From an uncultured Deefgea sp. (GTDB lineage: Bacteria; Pseudomonadota; Gammaproteobacteria; Burkholderiales; Chitinibacteraceae), in contig NZ_CAMTIA010000003.1 in NCBI RefSeq assembly GCF_947072475.1, positions 1 to 64,000 of the forward strand: DNA of 64,000 bases, in the 5' to 3' direction. Position numbers and translations under genes: made by a program. The notes under the pieces are model-generated. The model did no database searches, had not been told where the DNA came from, and saw only the letters and a program-made list of their open reading frames with translations. Below are positions 1 through 7,533 of the stretch, piece after piece. Positions within the stretch are counted from its first letter, which is position 1; each line of letters starts with the position of its first letter.

Positions 1-321
1 GCTGTTTTTGTTGGTGTCGCTAAGATATACCCTGAATAAACAGACTAAAATCGGCCATCGACCCAAAGTGGAAGGTGTATTCCGACGAAGCAGAGTAGGT
101 AAGATTAGCGCAGCGTAATCGTACGCATGATGCTGTTCCCTCCGATTTCGCTACGCTCTATCGGAGCTACGCTGCTGCGGATGTCCGCCGAGTTAAATCT
201 GCCGTAGGGCGACAATGAGCGCAGCGAATTGCGCCGCATTAGCCGTAAATAAACATCGCAACGGCGCGATTCGCGTAGCTTTCAGCACCCTACAGTATTG
301 CGCCGTACGTGGTGAGGCACG
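1..321. repeat. Non-coding region made of short dispersed palindromic repeats
   Basis: No convincing gene is visible. The stretch contains several imperfect palindromes built on a TTAGCGCAGCGTAAT-like core (around 103-120) and on variants such as the CGCAGCGAATTGCGCC stretch near 221-236. Such units resemble the dispersed intergenic repeats common in beta- and gammaproteobacteria. A short open frame covers roughly 2-118 but has no visible start and ends inside a repeat, so I do not call it a gene. It could be the tail of a gene that begins outside the window. Confidence 0.45.
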
Positions 322-375
322 AAGCCCAACAATCGCGGTAAACGTTGGGCTGCATTTCATTTAGCCCAACCTACG
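322..375 (+). repeat. 54-bp repeat, left copy of an inverted pair
   Basis: This stretch recurs in reverse complement at 1178-1231 with one mismatch over 54 bases. It is itself palindromic: GTTGGGC and GCCCAAC alternate three times, so each copy can fold into a hairpin. The two copies face each other across the two small genes at 378-1121. The core resembles GTAGGTTGGGCT-type dispersed repeats seen in many proteobacteria, so the pair may be two independent repeat insertions and not the ends of one element. Confidence 0.8.
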
Positions 376-377
376 CA

Positions 378-659
378 CTACTCAGTTACGCACTTGAAAC
401 GAATTTCTGTTTTTGGAAAATTGCCAAATATGTATGGTGGCTTCGCATCGATTGTTTCAATAACTTCGACGGCCTTTCCTGTCTTCTGGCATTGATTAAA
501 TGCCTCCTTCATTGCCGTAGCTTTGAGGGTTCCCATTCCAGTAAATCCCGTTGCTGCTTGGCGGGATACCATGTAAGTGTTACTTCCCATCTGTACGATT
601 CCAGAGTTTGAGGCACATCCGGCGAGGGCTGCAATGACAAGTAGAAAAATCGGTTTCAT
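378..659 (-). CDS. Small lipoprotein of unknown function
   Basis: A 93-residue protein with a short hydrophobic leader and a lipobox ending LAGC at residue 15, so it should be lipidated and anchored in a membrane. The mature part is polar and includes VVSRQAATG-like and FNQCQKTGK-like stretches and a second cysteine near the C-terminus. It resembles small lipoproteins with a central SRQAATGF segment that are scattered in mobile or variable regions; no function is known to me. It is the second gene of a two-gene unit, starting 38 bases after an attC-like hairpin, and the inverted 54-bp repeat begins three bases past its stop. The ribosome-binding site is weak (AGAGAAG). Confidence 0.65.
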   Translation of the reverse strand: MKPIFLLVIAALAGCASNSGIVQMGSNTYMVSRQAATGFTGMGTLKATAMKEAFNQCQKTGKAVEVIETIDAKPPYIFGNFPKTEIRFKCVTE

Positions 660-696
660 AGCTTCTCTTTCATATATTGGTGGGGAGATTTGAGAG

Positions 697-763
697 TTTT
701 AACGATTACGCTAAGGGGCCGCGGAACGCGGTCCCAGCGAACGAAGTGAGAGCTTTGTTAGCC
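697..763 (-). other. attC-like recombination site (candidate)
   Basis: On the minus strand the site begins GGCTAAC and ends GTTAAAA, close to the RYYYAAC ... GTTRRRY core sites of integron attC. Between them lies a strong imperfect hairpin: CGCT/AGCG (709-712 with 736-739), a two-base AA bulge (713-714), then a 9-bp stem GGGGCCGCG/CGCGGTCCC (715-723 with 727-735) around a GAA loop. One-sided bulges of this kind are typical of attC. It lies six bases after the stop of the upstream gene and just before the next start, which is the cassette arrangement. The R-box matches are imperfect and no integrase is in the window. Confidence 0.4.
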
Positions 764-764
764 A

Positions 765-1121
765 TTAACTCCGTTGCTCCCTCTTGCTGGCTGGCATACG
801 TGATACTGCCGTACGAAGCGTGGGTTTGAAGCCATGATTTCCTCGCACAATTGGCTCGCCAGCTTTGCTTTTCACAATAAACGTTTCTTTGATTATATTT
901 TTGTAACCATCGTTGACTTCGTAATCGAACGACAAGCTATCTGATTTGTGTGCCCATTGCTGAGATCCAAGAGAAAGGAAGCTATATTTCTCTCCACCGA
1001 TGGTCAAGACGTGCGAGTGTAGAGCTTTTGTATTTCCGCCGCGGCTCGGTGGACGGGAATTTTCTTTAAGAAATTTCTCATATTTCTCGAACTGGACATT
1101 TTCTATTTTTCCGTCAGACAT
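765..1121 (-). CDS. Hypothetical protein
   Basis: A 118-residue soluble protein without signal peptide or membrane segment. I do not recognise the family. The N-terminus is charged (EKYEKFLKEN), the middle has aromatic/beta-like character (YSFLSLGSQQWAHKS) and the C-terminus is strongly basic (RMPASKREQRS). The middle might be a small beta-rich fold that reads substrate or nucleic acid, but nothing specific supports a role. An excellent ribosome-binding site (AGGAGAAAGG) directly precedes the ATG. It lies immediately upstream of the attC-like hairpin and, with the following lipoprotein gene, is enclosed by the 54-bp inverted repeat, consistent with acquired, cassette-type genes. Confidence 0.6.
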   Translation of the reverse strand: MSDGKIENVQFEKYEKFLKENSRPPSRGGNTKALHSHVLTIGGEKYSFLSLGSQQWAHKSDSLSFDYEVNDGYKNIIKETFIVKSKAGEPIVRGNHGFKPTLRTAVSRMPASKREQRS

Positions 1122-1177
1122 CCTTTCTCCTATGGTTAGCTATTAAGTGCGTAGATACTGTTATTCCAAGTCAAGTA

Positions 1178-1231
1178 CGTAGGTTAGGCTAAATGAAATG
1201 CAGCCCAACGTTTACCGCGATTGTTGGGCTT
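1178..1231 (-). repeat. 54-bp repeat, right copy of an inverted pair
   Basis: Reverse complement of 322-375 with a single mismatch. It lies 56 bases upstream of the start of the 118-residue gene. The bases from 1232 to 1372 beyond it hold nothing I can name. Confidence 0.8.
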
Positions 1232-1372
1232 AGCAAGCTCAGCGCCAAGCTTCAAAGGCCTTCCGTTCAAGGCCGACAACGGCCACTGATAGCCAGTTTA
1301 ACTTGCCCACCAAAATCACACGACTTAGCTGTATGTATCGTTGCATTAACCATCGTTTGTCGTAATGAGCGG

Positions 1373-1410
1373 AAAAAAAATAGAAGTCATTGCCTAATGA
1401 CAATGACTTC
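1373..1410 (-). terminator. Intrinsic terminator of the sulfate transporter operon
   Basis: A perfect 10-bp stem GAAGTCATTG/CAATGACTTC (1383-1392 with 1401-1410, 8-base loop) is followed on the minus strand by a TATTTTTTTT run. It lies 71 bases after the cysA stop. Confidence 0.85.
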
Positions 1411-1480
1411 GTTAATGGCAAGGGTGTAGCTTCATCGCTCAGCCCAATATCCACCTTGATATTGGGTGAGCGTGAACGCA

Positions 1481-2521
1481 TTATGCTGCGGTGATTATTT
1501 TGCTTTCGCGTGGTACGAGGTAGACGGTTTCGGCGACTTGCCAAGCGCCTTCGAGTTGTCGCTCGCGGGTGAGCTCGACTTCAACCACTTCCTTATCGGC
1601 CACTTCAACTTCGAGTCGTACCGTCGCACCGAGTAAGCGAATATGGGTGATGGTGCCTTCAATCGCATGCAGGCTGGCAACACGGCTCAAATCAATTTCG
1701 TGCGGACGCACATACACGGTGGCGTGCTCGCCCGGCTCGGCGGCAAATTGACCGCTGCCTACCTTGGCCCACCCCTCGTGAACGCGGGAATGAAATAAAT
1801 TCACATCGCCCAAAAATTGATACACAAACGGGCTGGCTGGCGTGTCGTAAACTTGGCTTGGCGTACCAATTTGCTCAATTTTTCCTTGATTCATCACCAC
1901 CACGCGATCGGCTACTTCTAGCGCTTCTTCTTGATCGTGGGTTACAAACACCGAGGTGACATTGATTTCATCGTGCAGGCGGCGCAACCAACGGCGTAGC
2001 TCTTTACGCACCTTGGTATCGAGCGCGCCAAATGGCTCATCGAGCAGCAAGACTTTAGGTTCAACCGCCAAAGCCCGCGCTAATGCAATGCGCTGTCTTT
2101 GCCCGCCAGAGAGTTGCGCAGGATAACGATCAGCCAACCAATCGAGTTGCACCAGATTGAGTAATTCATGCACTTTGCGTTTGATTTCCGCATCACTCGG
2201 TCGAGTCGATTTCGGGCGAACGCGTAGGCCAAATGCCACGTTTTCAAATACCGTCATATGGCGAAACAGGGCATAGTGCTGAAAGACAAAGCCCACTTGG
2301 CGTTCACGCACATGCCTATCGGTAGTATCTTCACCGTGAAATAAAATTTGCCCAGAGTCTGGCGTTTCTAGCCCAGCAATCACCCGCAGCAAAGACGTTT
2401 TGCCGCAACCAGATGGGCCAAGTAGTGCAATTAATTCTCCGGATTCAACATTCAAGCTCAAGTCATTGAGCGCTTTAAAGTCGCCAAATGTTTTAACGAT
2501 ATTGCGAATTTCGATGCTCAT
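1481..2521 (-). CDS. cysA: Sulfate/thiosulfate ABC transporter ATPase CysA
   Basis: A 346-residue cytoplasmic ATPase that energises import of sulfate and thiosulfate through the CysT/CysW channel. Walker A GPSGCGKT is at residues 35-42, followed by the Q-loop (FVFQHYALF), the signature LSGGQRQR and Walker [13 protein letters not shown]. The last 100 residues form the TOBE-type regulatory domain of the CysA/PotA/MalK group. The length fits the family. It is the last gene of sbp-cysT-cysW-cysA, separated from cysW by 150 bases that contain a triple 10-bp repeat, and it is followed by an intrinsic terminator. Its assignment to sulfate and not another oxyanion rests on the neighbouring sbp and cysTW genes. 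Confidence 0.95.
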   Translation of the reverse strand: MSIEIRNIVKTFGDFKALNDLSLNVESGELIALLGPSGCGKTSLLRVIAGLETPDSGQILFHGEDTTDRHVRERQVGFVFQHYALFRHMTVFENVAFGLRVRPKSTRPSDAEIKRKVHELLNLVQLDWLADRYPAQLSGGQRQRIALARALAVEPKVLLLDEPFGALDTKVRKELRRWLRRLHDEINVTSVFVTHDQEEALEVADRVVVMNQGKIEQIGTPSQVYDTPASPFVYQFLGDVNLFHSRVHEGWAKVGSGQFAAEPGEHATVYVRPHEIDLSRVASLHAIEGTITHIRLLGATVRLEVEVADKEVVEVELTRERQLEGAWQVAETVYLVPRESKIITAA

Positions 2522-2626
2522 GGTTTATTCCTCGTGCCACCGTATCAGGGTGAGATGTTAAGACCACAAATACGGTGACTGATCTATGCGGTTCTGATCG
2601 ATTGCTGCGTCGCCGTGCCGCCGTTT

Positions 2627-2656
2627 TCAATTGGGTTCAATTGAGCTCAATTGGGC
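2627..2656. repeat. Three tandem 10-bp repeats in the cysW-cysA gap
   Basis: TCAATTGGGT, TCAATTGAGC and TCAATTGGGC follow one another without a break, one helical turn apart, between the cysW stop and cysA. Helical phasing would suit a protein-binding site, but no function is shown. Confidence 0.55.
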
Positions 2657-2671
2657 GACACGGTGCTGCAT

Positions 2672-3541
2672 TTAGGCTTGCGTTGCCGAACGACGATCGG
2701 CGATTGCTTGCTGCTCGGTACGCCACTCGATATAGCTTTTGATTGCCAGAGTCAGTAGCGCCAACAAAGCCAGAATCGACGCGCAAGCAAAAGCACCGAC
2801 AAAATTGTATTCGTTGTACAAAATCTCAACGTGCAAGGGCACCGTATTGGTCATGCCGCGAATATGCCCCGACACCACCGACACTGCGCCAAACTCCCCC
2901 ATCGCTCGGGCATTGGCCAAAATCACGCCGTACAGCAAACCCCATTTAATATTGGGTAAAGTGACATACCAAAACGTTTGCCAACCTGTTGCACCGAGCA
3001 CCAATGCCGCTTGTTCTTCATCTGAGCCTTGCGCCTGCATCAGTGGAATCAACTCACGCGCCACAAACGGAAACGTCACAAACACCGTTGCCAACACGAT
3101 GCCGGGAACGGCAAAAATAACCTTAATATTGTGTTCGGCCAGCCACTCGCCCCACCAGCCCTGCGCGCCAAACAGCAGCACATAAATCAAACCTGCCACC
3201 ACTGGCGACACCGCAAACGGCAAGTCAATTAAGGTAATCAATAGGCTTTTACCTTTAAATTCAAACTTGGCAATCGCCCAAGCCGCAGCCACGCCAAAGG
3301 TTAAATTTAACGGCAGCGCAATTGCCGCCACAATCAAGGTGAGTTGAATCGCCGCCAGCGCATCGCTTTCAACCAAGGCCGCTTGATACAAGCCCCAGCC
3401 TTGATGCAAAGCCTCAAAAAACACCGAAAACAAGGGGATAATCAGCATGAAACTGATCAATACCAAGGCCAAACCGGTCAGCGTATAACGCACCCACGGC
3501 GCTTCAGTGGTCACTACTTTGTGTGCAATCTGTGTTGCCAT
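2672..3541 (-). CDS. cysW: Sulfate ABC transporter permease CysW
   Basis: A 289-residue inner-membrane permease with about six transmembrane helices, one half of the sulfate channel. The cytoplasmic EAA-type loop that contacts CysA reads EEQAALVLGATGWQTFWYV, and the MGEFGAVSVVSGHI segment is characteristic of CysW. The length matches the E. coli protein closely. The ATG is preceded by TAGGAGAATAAA, a good ribosome-binding site. The gene lies nine bases after cysT and shares its operon. The C-terminal tail is short and polar. Confidence 0.95.
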   Translation of the reverse strand: MATQIAHKVVTTEAPWVRYTLTGLALVLISFMLIIPLFSVFFEALHQGWGLYQAALVESDALAAIQLTLIVAAIALPLNLTFGVAAAWAIAKFEFKGKSLLITLIDLPFAVSPVVAGLIYVLLFGAQGWWGEWLAEHNIKVIFAVPGIVLATVFVTFPFVARELIPLMQAQGSDEEQAALVLGATGWQTFWYVTLPNIKWGLLYGVILANARAMGEFGAVSVVSGHIRGMTNTVPLHVEILYNEYNFVGAFACASILALLALLTLAIKSYIEWRTEQQAIADRRSATQA

Positions 3542-3550
3542 TTTATTCTC

Positions 3551-4375
3551 CTAGCGACGATGCCGCGTCATCCACCACTGCAAGCCATTAATCATGAGTA
3601 ATAATGCAAATGAAACCACCAGCATCACCACCGCAATCGCCGACGCGCCCAAATAATCGTATTGCTCTAATTTAGAGATAATCATCAAAGGCGTGATTTC
3701 GGATTTAAACGGCATATTGCCAGCAATAAAAATCACCGAACCAAACTCACCAATTGCGCGGGCAAAAGCCAGCGTAAAACCAGTCAGCAGCGCCGGAAAA
3801 ATCGTTGGTAAAATCACTCTGTAAAAAATCTGCCAGCGGGTCGCCCCTAGGCTGGATGCCGCTTCTTCCAGCTCTTTTTCCATGTCCTCTAACACCGGCT
3901 GCACCGTGCGCACCACAAACGGCAAGGTGATAAAGGTCAGCGCCAAGACAATACCGGCCGGGGTAAACGCAATTTTGATGCCGAGCCGATCTAAAGGCGC
4001 ACCCAACAAACCATTGGGCGCATACAGCGTGGCCAAAGCAATCCCTGCCACGGCCGTTGGCAAAGCAAATGGCAAATCCACCAAGGCGTCGATAAAGCGT
4101 TTACCGGGAAAAGAATAACGCACCAACACCCACGCAATCAGCAAGCCGACAAATAGATTAATCAGCGCCGCGATCAATGAAGCGCCAAAAGTCACCTTAT
4201 AACTGGCCACCACCCGAGGCTCGGTCACAATCGCCCAAAACGACGCCCAATCCAAACCCATTGATTTACTAATCAAAGCGGCCAATGGCAGCAAGACAAT
4301 CAACGATAAATACAGCACGCTATACCCGAGCGCTAAATTAAACCCGGGTAAAACGCTACTTTGTTTCCATTTCAT
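3551..4375 (-). CDS. cysT: Sulfate ABC transporter permease CysT (CysU)
   Basis: A 274-residue inner-membrane permease, partner of CysW. It has six predicted helices, the DLPFALPTAVAGIAL segment typical of CysT/ModB-like permeases, and an EAA loop (EEAASSLGATRWQIFYRV) for docking CysA. The FARAIGEFGSVIFIAGN stretch near the C-terminus is the family hallmark. The start is supported by AAGGAA upstream of the ATG. It is separated from sbp by about 300 bases that hold two repeat hairpins and a long stem-loop, an unusually wide gap within this operon, which may lower permease expression relative to the binding protein. Confidence 0.95.
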   Translation of the reverse strand: MKWKQSSVLPGFNLALGYSVLYLSLIVLLPLAALISKSMGLDWASFWAIVTEPRVVASYKVTFGASLIAALINLFVGLLIAWVLVRYSFPGKRFIDALVDLPFALPTAVAGIALATLYAPNGLLGAPLDRLGIKIAFTPAGIVLALTFITLPFVVRTVQPVLEDMEKELEEAASSLGATRWQIFYRVILPTIFPALLTGFTLAFARAIGEFGSVIFIAGNMPFKSEITPLMIISKLEQYDYLGASAIAVVMLVVSFALLLMINGLQWWMTRHRR

Positions 4376-4430
4376 AGCGATTCCTTATGGCAATGTGCAG
4401 ATGAGGTGCTGATGGTCAGCTTCGCGGCAT

Positions 4431-4535
4431 TCCCTCTCCCTTGATGGGAGAGGGCGTAGGGTGAGGGTGATACTACGGCGTATATTTTAAGCTCAACACC
4501 CCCATCCCAACCTTCCCCCGTCGAGGGGGAAGGGG
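4431..4535. repeat. Two GC-rich dispersed-type hairpin repeats
   Basis: CCCTCTCCC/GGGAGAGGG (4432-4440 with 4446-4454) and CCTTCCCCC/GGGGGAAGG (4511-4519 with 4525-4533) are two hairpins about 60 bases apart. The first is followed by GTAGGGTGAGGGTGA and belongs to a repeat type widespread between proteobacterial genes. They sit inside the sbp-cysT gap. Confidence 0.7.
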
Positions 4536-4602
4536 CTGCAGTCGATCTGCTCAAGCGCTTGTGATGTAAGCATCAACATCAAATCTGAATATCACCTGCT
4601 TA

Positions 4603-4653
4603 TGGGTATATCTATCTGATCAATGACTAGCAAAGGCTAGACCGATATACCCA
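4603..4653 (-). other. Long stem-loop directly after sbp
   Basis: TGGGTATATC (4603-4612) pairs perfectly with GATATACCCA (4644-4653), and an inner CTAGC/GCTAG hairpin sits in the loop. It begins 20 bases after the sbp stop and lacks a T-run, so it suits mRNA end protection or partial attenuation better than full termination. Confidence 0.55.
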
Positions 4654-4672
4654 AGTTTTCCATCGACCTGCA

Positions 4673-5683
4673 TTAACGTTTTTTGGCGATTTCTGCCGAG
4701 ATTTGGTCGTAAATGGCACCGTCGTCAAAGAATTTTTTCTGCGCGGCTTTCATGCCACCAAACTCAGCGACACCAAATAATTTAATCGGTGGAAACTGCT
4801 TGGCATATTTGGCAGCCACGGCGGCATTGCGCGGGCGTAGATAGTTTTGCGCTGCAACTTCTTGCCCTTCTGGGCTCCACAGATAGCGCAAATATTCATC
4901 CGCCACTTTGCGCGTTCCGCGTTTATCGACCACTTTATCTACCACTGCGACCGGCAAATCAGCGTCAATCGACACCGATGGGTACACCACTTCAAAATTG
5001 CCTCGGCCAAACTCACGCGCAATCATTTCGGCTTCGTTTTCAAACGTCACCAATACATCGCCCATCTGGCGCTGCATAAACGTCGTCGTTGCTGCGCGCC
5101 CACCGGCATCAAGCAACGGCACATTGGCAAAGACCGCGCGAGTAAATTCACGCGCTTTAGCTTCGTTGCCGCCATTTTGCTTCAGTGCTGCGCCCCACGC
5201 GGCCAAAAAGGTGTAGCGACCATTGCCACTGGTTTTTGGATTGGGCACCACCACTTGCACATTCGGTTTAATTAAATCCGCCCAATCTTTAATGCCTTTA
5301 GGATTGCCTTTACGCACAATTAAAACTTGCATACTGGAAAAAGGCGCAGCTTCATCAGCGTATTTCTTTTCCCAACCCAGATTAATTTGGCGGCCTTTTT
5401 CAACAATGGCATCAATATCGGTGCTTTGATTCATCGTAACCACGTCGGCTTCTAAGCCATCAATGACTGAGCGCGCTTGTTTACTTGAACCACCGTGCGA
5501 TTGCTGAATGCTTAATTTATCTTTGTATTTCGCTTCGTAATATTTTTGAAAAACCGGGTTATAGTCTTTATAAAAATCACGCATCACGTCATACGACACA
5601 TTTAATAAAGTGGTATCGGCCCAGCTGAATGCGCTAAAACCACTGAGCGAAATCGCCAATACGATTTGTTTAAATTTGGACAT
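4673..5683 (-). CDS. sbp: Periplasmic sulfate-binding protein
   Basis: A 336-residue periplasmic receptor that binds sulfate and delivers it to CysTW. A Sec signal peptide ends at SAFSWA before DTTLLNVSYD. Family hallmarks are HGGSSKQARSVIDGLEADVV near residues 60-80 and NPKTSGNGRYTFLAAWGAA in the middle. I chose the ATG at 5683 over one 39 bases further out because it has AAGGAAG at the right distance and places the signal peptide at the N-terminus. It heads the sbp-cysT-cysW-cysA operon. A CysB-type activator, encoded at 17.5 kb, is the expected regulator, but I cannot point to its site. Confidence 0.93.
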   Translation of the reverse strand: MSKFKQIVLAISLSGFSAFSWADTTLLNVSYDVMRDFYKDYNPVFQKYYEAKYKDKLSIQQSHGGSSKQARSVIDGLEADVVTMNQSTDIDAIVEKGRQINLGWEKKYADEAAPFSSMQVLIVRKGNPKGIKDWADLIKPNVQVVVPNPKTSGNGRYTFLAAWGAALKQNGGNEAKAREFTRAVFANVPLLDAGGRAATTTFMQRQMGDVLVTFENEAEMIAREFGRGNFEVVYPSVSIDADLPVAVVDKVVDKRGTRKVADEYLRYLWSPEGQEVAAQNYLRPRNAAVAAKYAKQFPPIKLFGVAEFGGMKAAQKKFFDDGAIYDQISAEIAKKR

Positions 5684-6029
5684 GATGCGCTTCCTTAATT
5701 TGAATACGGGCGACTGTAACAACTCGGCAATAGCGCGACAAAGAATATAAATCTATTTCTATATTCTATTTATTTTAATTTAATTTTAATTTGAATAAAA
5801 ACAACGACTTGTTCAATATTGCGCGTTTCACTCCGCCGCAATGGCTGGCTTATTACATCGCCAAAACACTACACCTCGACTGCAAATCAGTTGATTCATT
5901 GCGCAAGGCCTACGTGAACATGCCGTGGTGACTAGCACAAAACTGACAACAAACAAAAGCAATCCGTCTTACTCGTGAAACACATTGTCATTATTCTGCT
6001 GGTTTTCACGTCAAACGAGCCGATGAATC
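5684..6029. promoter_or_regulatory. AT-rich divergent intergenic region upstream of sbp
   Basis: About 350 bases between sbp (minus) and the next gene (plus). Positions 5745-5800 are extremely AT-rich, as expected for a promoter upstream of sbp and compatible with CysB binding, though no clear CysB motif can be defined by eye. The region also holds a short open frame (5791-5931), listed separately. Confidence 0.4.
5791..5931 (+). CDS. Candidate small protein (46 residues, TTG start)
   Basis: An open frame of 46 codons plus stop reads as protein-like sequence: FNIARFTPPQWLAYYIAKTL, then HLDCKSVDSLRKAYVNMPW. Its balanced, amphipathic composition is unlike the surrounding AT-rich DNA. The only starts are TTG at 5791 or 5809, and neither has a clear ribosome-binding site, so it may be a degenerate remnant or a poorly translated small gene. 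I do not recognise the family. Confidence 0.35.
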   Translation: MNKNNDLFNIARFTPPQWLAYYIAKTLHLDCKSVDSLRKAYVNMPW

Positions 6030-6566
6030 ATGCTATCCACCGTTAATCAATTCAGTATCATCTACTGCAAAACGGCGGCGGGTGAGCATGAAATTGCAAC
6101 GCGCCAGCACGGATTATTCAGTAAACAAAGACAGGCCTTGATTCTCATCGACGGCAAAAAAAACCATGCGCAACTCAGCCAATTACTCGCAACGACGGAG
6201 CTGGATCGATTAATTAGCGAATTACTCAAATTAGGTTTAATTGGCCAAGTCAGCGCCACCCCTTTATTGATTCAGCCAATCCCCGTGCCTGATGATGTCA
6301 TTTGCATCGCCGCCAATCCCCCTCAACCGGTAGTAATGGCTTTAGATATCGAGCGCTTAAATGCGATTAAGCAATTGATGATTGATAGCTCAAAAATATT
6401 ATTGGGTATTTTCGCCAATACTTTGATCGAAAAAATTAATGCTATAGAAGATGCAGGGCAACTGAGCCCTGCGATTGCGCAGTGGAATTTAAGCCTGCGT
6501 GAATCAAAAAATGGCCAAATGCAGGCCGAACAATACTTAAAAGCCATTAAAACTCTGATGAAATAG
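6030..6566 (+). CDS. Hypothetical cytoplasmic protein
   Basis: A 178-residue soluble protein that I cannot assign. The first 75 residues (HEIATRQHGLFSKQRQALIL, then IDGKKNHAQLSQLL and LISELLKLGLIGQV) have the rhythm of a winged-helix fold: helices ending in a short beta turn, as in the regulatory parts of some PatA- and PilZ-associated proteins. The C-terminal 90 residues are helical (IERLNAIKQLMIDSSKILLG) and could form a dimerisation bundle. No signal peptide or membrane segment. It stands alone between sbp and a TraB-type gene; 59 bases separate it from the next gene. Confidence 0.6.
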   Translation: MLSTVNQFSIIYCKTAAGEHEIATRQHGLFSKQRQALILIDGKKNHAQLSQLLATTELDRLISELLKLGLIGQVSATPLLIQPIPVPDDVICIAANPPQPVVMALDIERLNAIKQLMIDSSKILLGIFANTLIEKINAIEDAGQLSPAIAQWNLSLRESKNGQMQAEQYLKAIKTLMK

Positions 6567-6625
6567 CCTAATGAGCAGCACGGCGATATACTAAGAATCT
6601 ATCTTTTTTTACTAGGTTCGCTCTA

Positions 6626-7528
6626 ATGCTTGCTCGATTTAGCTCATCATTATTTGCCGCAATGACCGCACTTAGTTTTACTGTGGTGCCACCGGCAATG
6701 GCCGACCAAGGCGAAAAACAAGCCATTTTATGGAAAGTTGAAAAAGCCAATACACCACCGTCATGGATATTAGCCACCATCCAAACTACCGATGGTCAAA
6801 CTGCCGAATTTACCCCATCCACCATGGCGGCACTCGGTGGTGCTAAATATATTGGTACTGAATTTCATAACGACATTAATTCAGTGGTCGATATGGCGCG
6901 CGCCATGCTCGATGAAAAACCCAGCCTAGCGCAAACTTTAGGCGCTGCTGATTATGCTAAATTATTACCGCTGATTGAAAGCCGTGGTTATCCGGCCACC
7001 GTAACGGCTAAATTAAAACCGTGGGCAGCGATTATGATGTTGCTCTCGCCCCGCCCAGCTAAAGATTTAATTCCAATGGATGATCGTTTACTCAAGTTTT
7101 CAATGGAAAATGGCCGTAAATACTTTGGCATTGAAAGTGTTGAGCAGCAATTAGCCCCTTACCAAGCGATCCCTGCGGCAAAGCAATTGCCATTACTCAA
7201 AGCGCTGATTAAAAACGAAGCCAAATTAGAAAAAAATTATCAGCAAATTATTGCGGCTTATTTAAAGCCAGATTTAAATCAAATCCAAAAACTATTGCAA
7301 ATCGAAGCATTAGCGCTACCCGAGGCAGATCGTGCTTGGTATCGCCAATGGCGCACCGATACCTTCAATCAGCGTAATAAAATCATTGTTGAGCGTTTAA
7401 AAGTACCGTTTGAAAAAGGCGATTCTTTTGTCGGCATTAGCGCGGTTCAATTGCCGGGCAAAGACGGTTTAATCGCCAAATTACGCACCGCAGGTTATAG
7501 CGTGAGCGCTTTTTCGGCAGCGAAATAA
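6626..7528 (+). CDS. TraB/GumN family protein, secreted
   Basis: A 300-residue protein with a Sec signal peptide (cleavage after PPAMA) and the layout of the TraB/GumN family, relatives of the Tiki metalloproteases: WILATIQTTD at the start of the mature domain, the KPWAAIMMLLSPRPA helix in the middle and GISAVQLPGKDGLIAKLRTAGY at the end. The usual first GxxH motif (GTIH) reads ATIQ here, so the metal-binding histidine appears lost, whereas the later GTEFHND keeps a histidine. The function of the bacterial family is poorly defined. It is followed after five bases by a Tas-type reductase gene, so the two are probably cotranscribed. Confidence 0.75.
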   Translation: MLARFSSSLFAAMTALSFTVVPPAMADQGEKQAILWKVEKANTPPSWILATIQTTDGQTAEFTPSTMAALGGAKYIGTEFHNDINSVVDMARAMLDEKPSLAQTLGAADYAKLLPLIESRGYPATVTAKLKPWAAIMMLLSPRPAKDLIPMDDRLLKFSMENGRKYFGIESVEQQLAPYQAIPAAKQLPLLKALIKNEAKLEKNYQQIIAAYLKPDLNQIQKLLQIEALALPEADRAWYRQWRTDTFNQRNKIIVERLKVPFEKGDSFVGISAVQLPGKDGLIAKLRTAGYSVSAFSAAK

Positions 7529-7533
7529 ATCCT

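Noticed and set aside
345..611. 88-codon plus-strand open frame
   Set aside because: It overlaps the lipoprotein gene in antisense and begins inside the 54-bp repeat.
1239..1544. 101-codon minus-strand open frame before the end of cysA
   Set aside because: It runs across the operon terminator and overlaps the cysA end; composition not protein-like.
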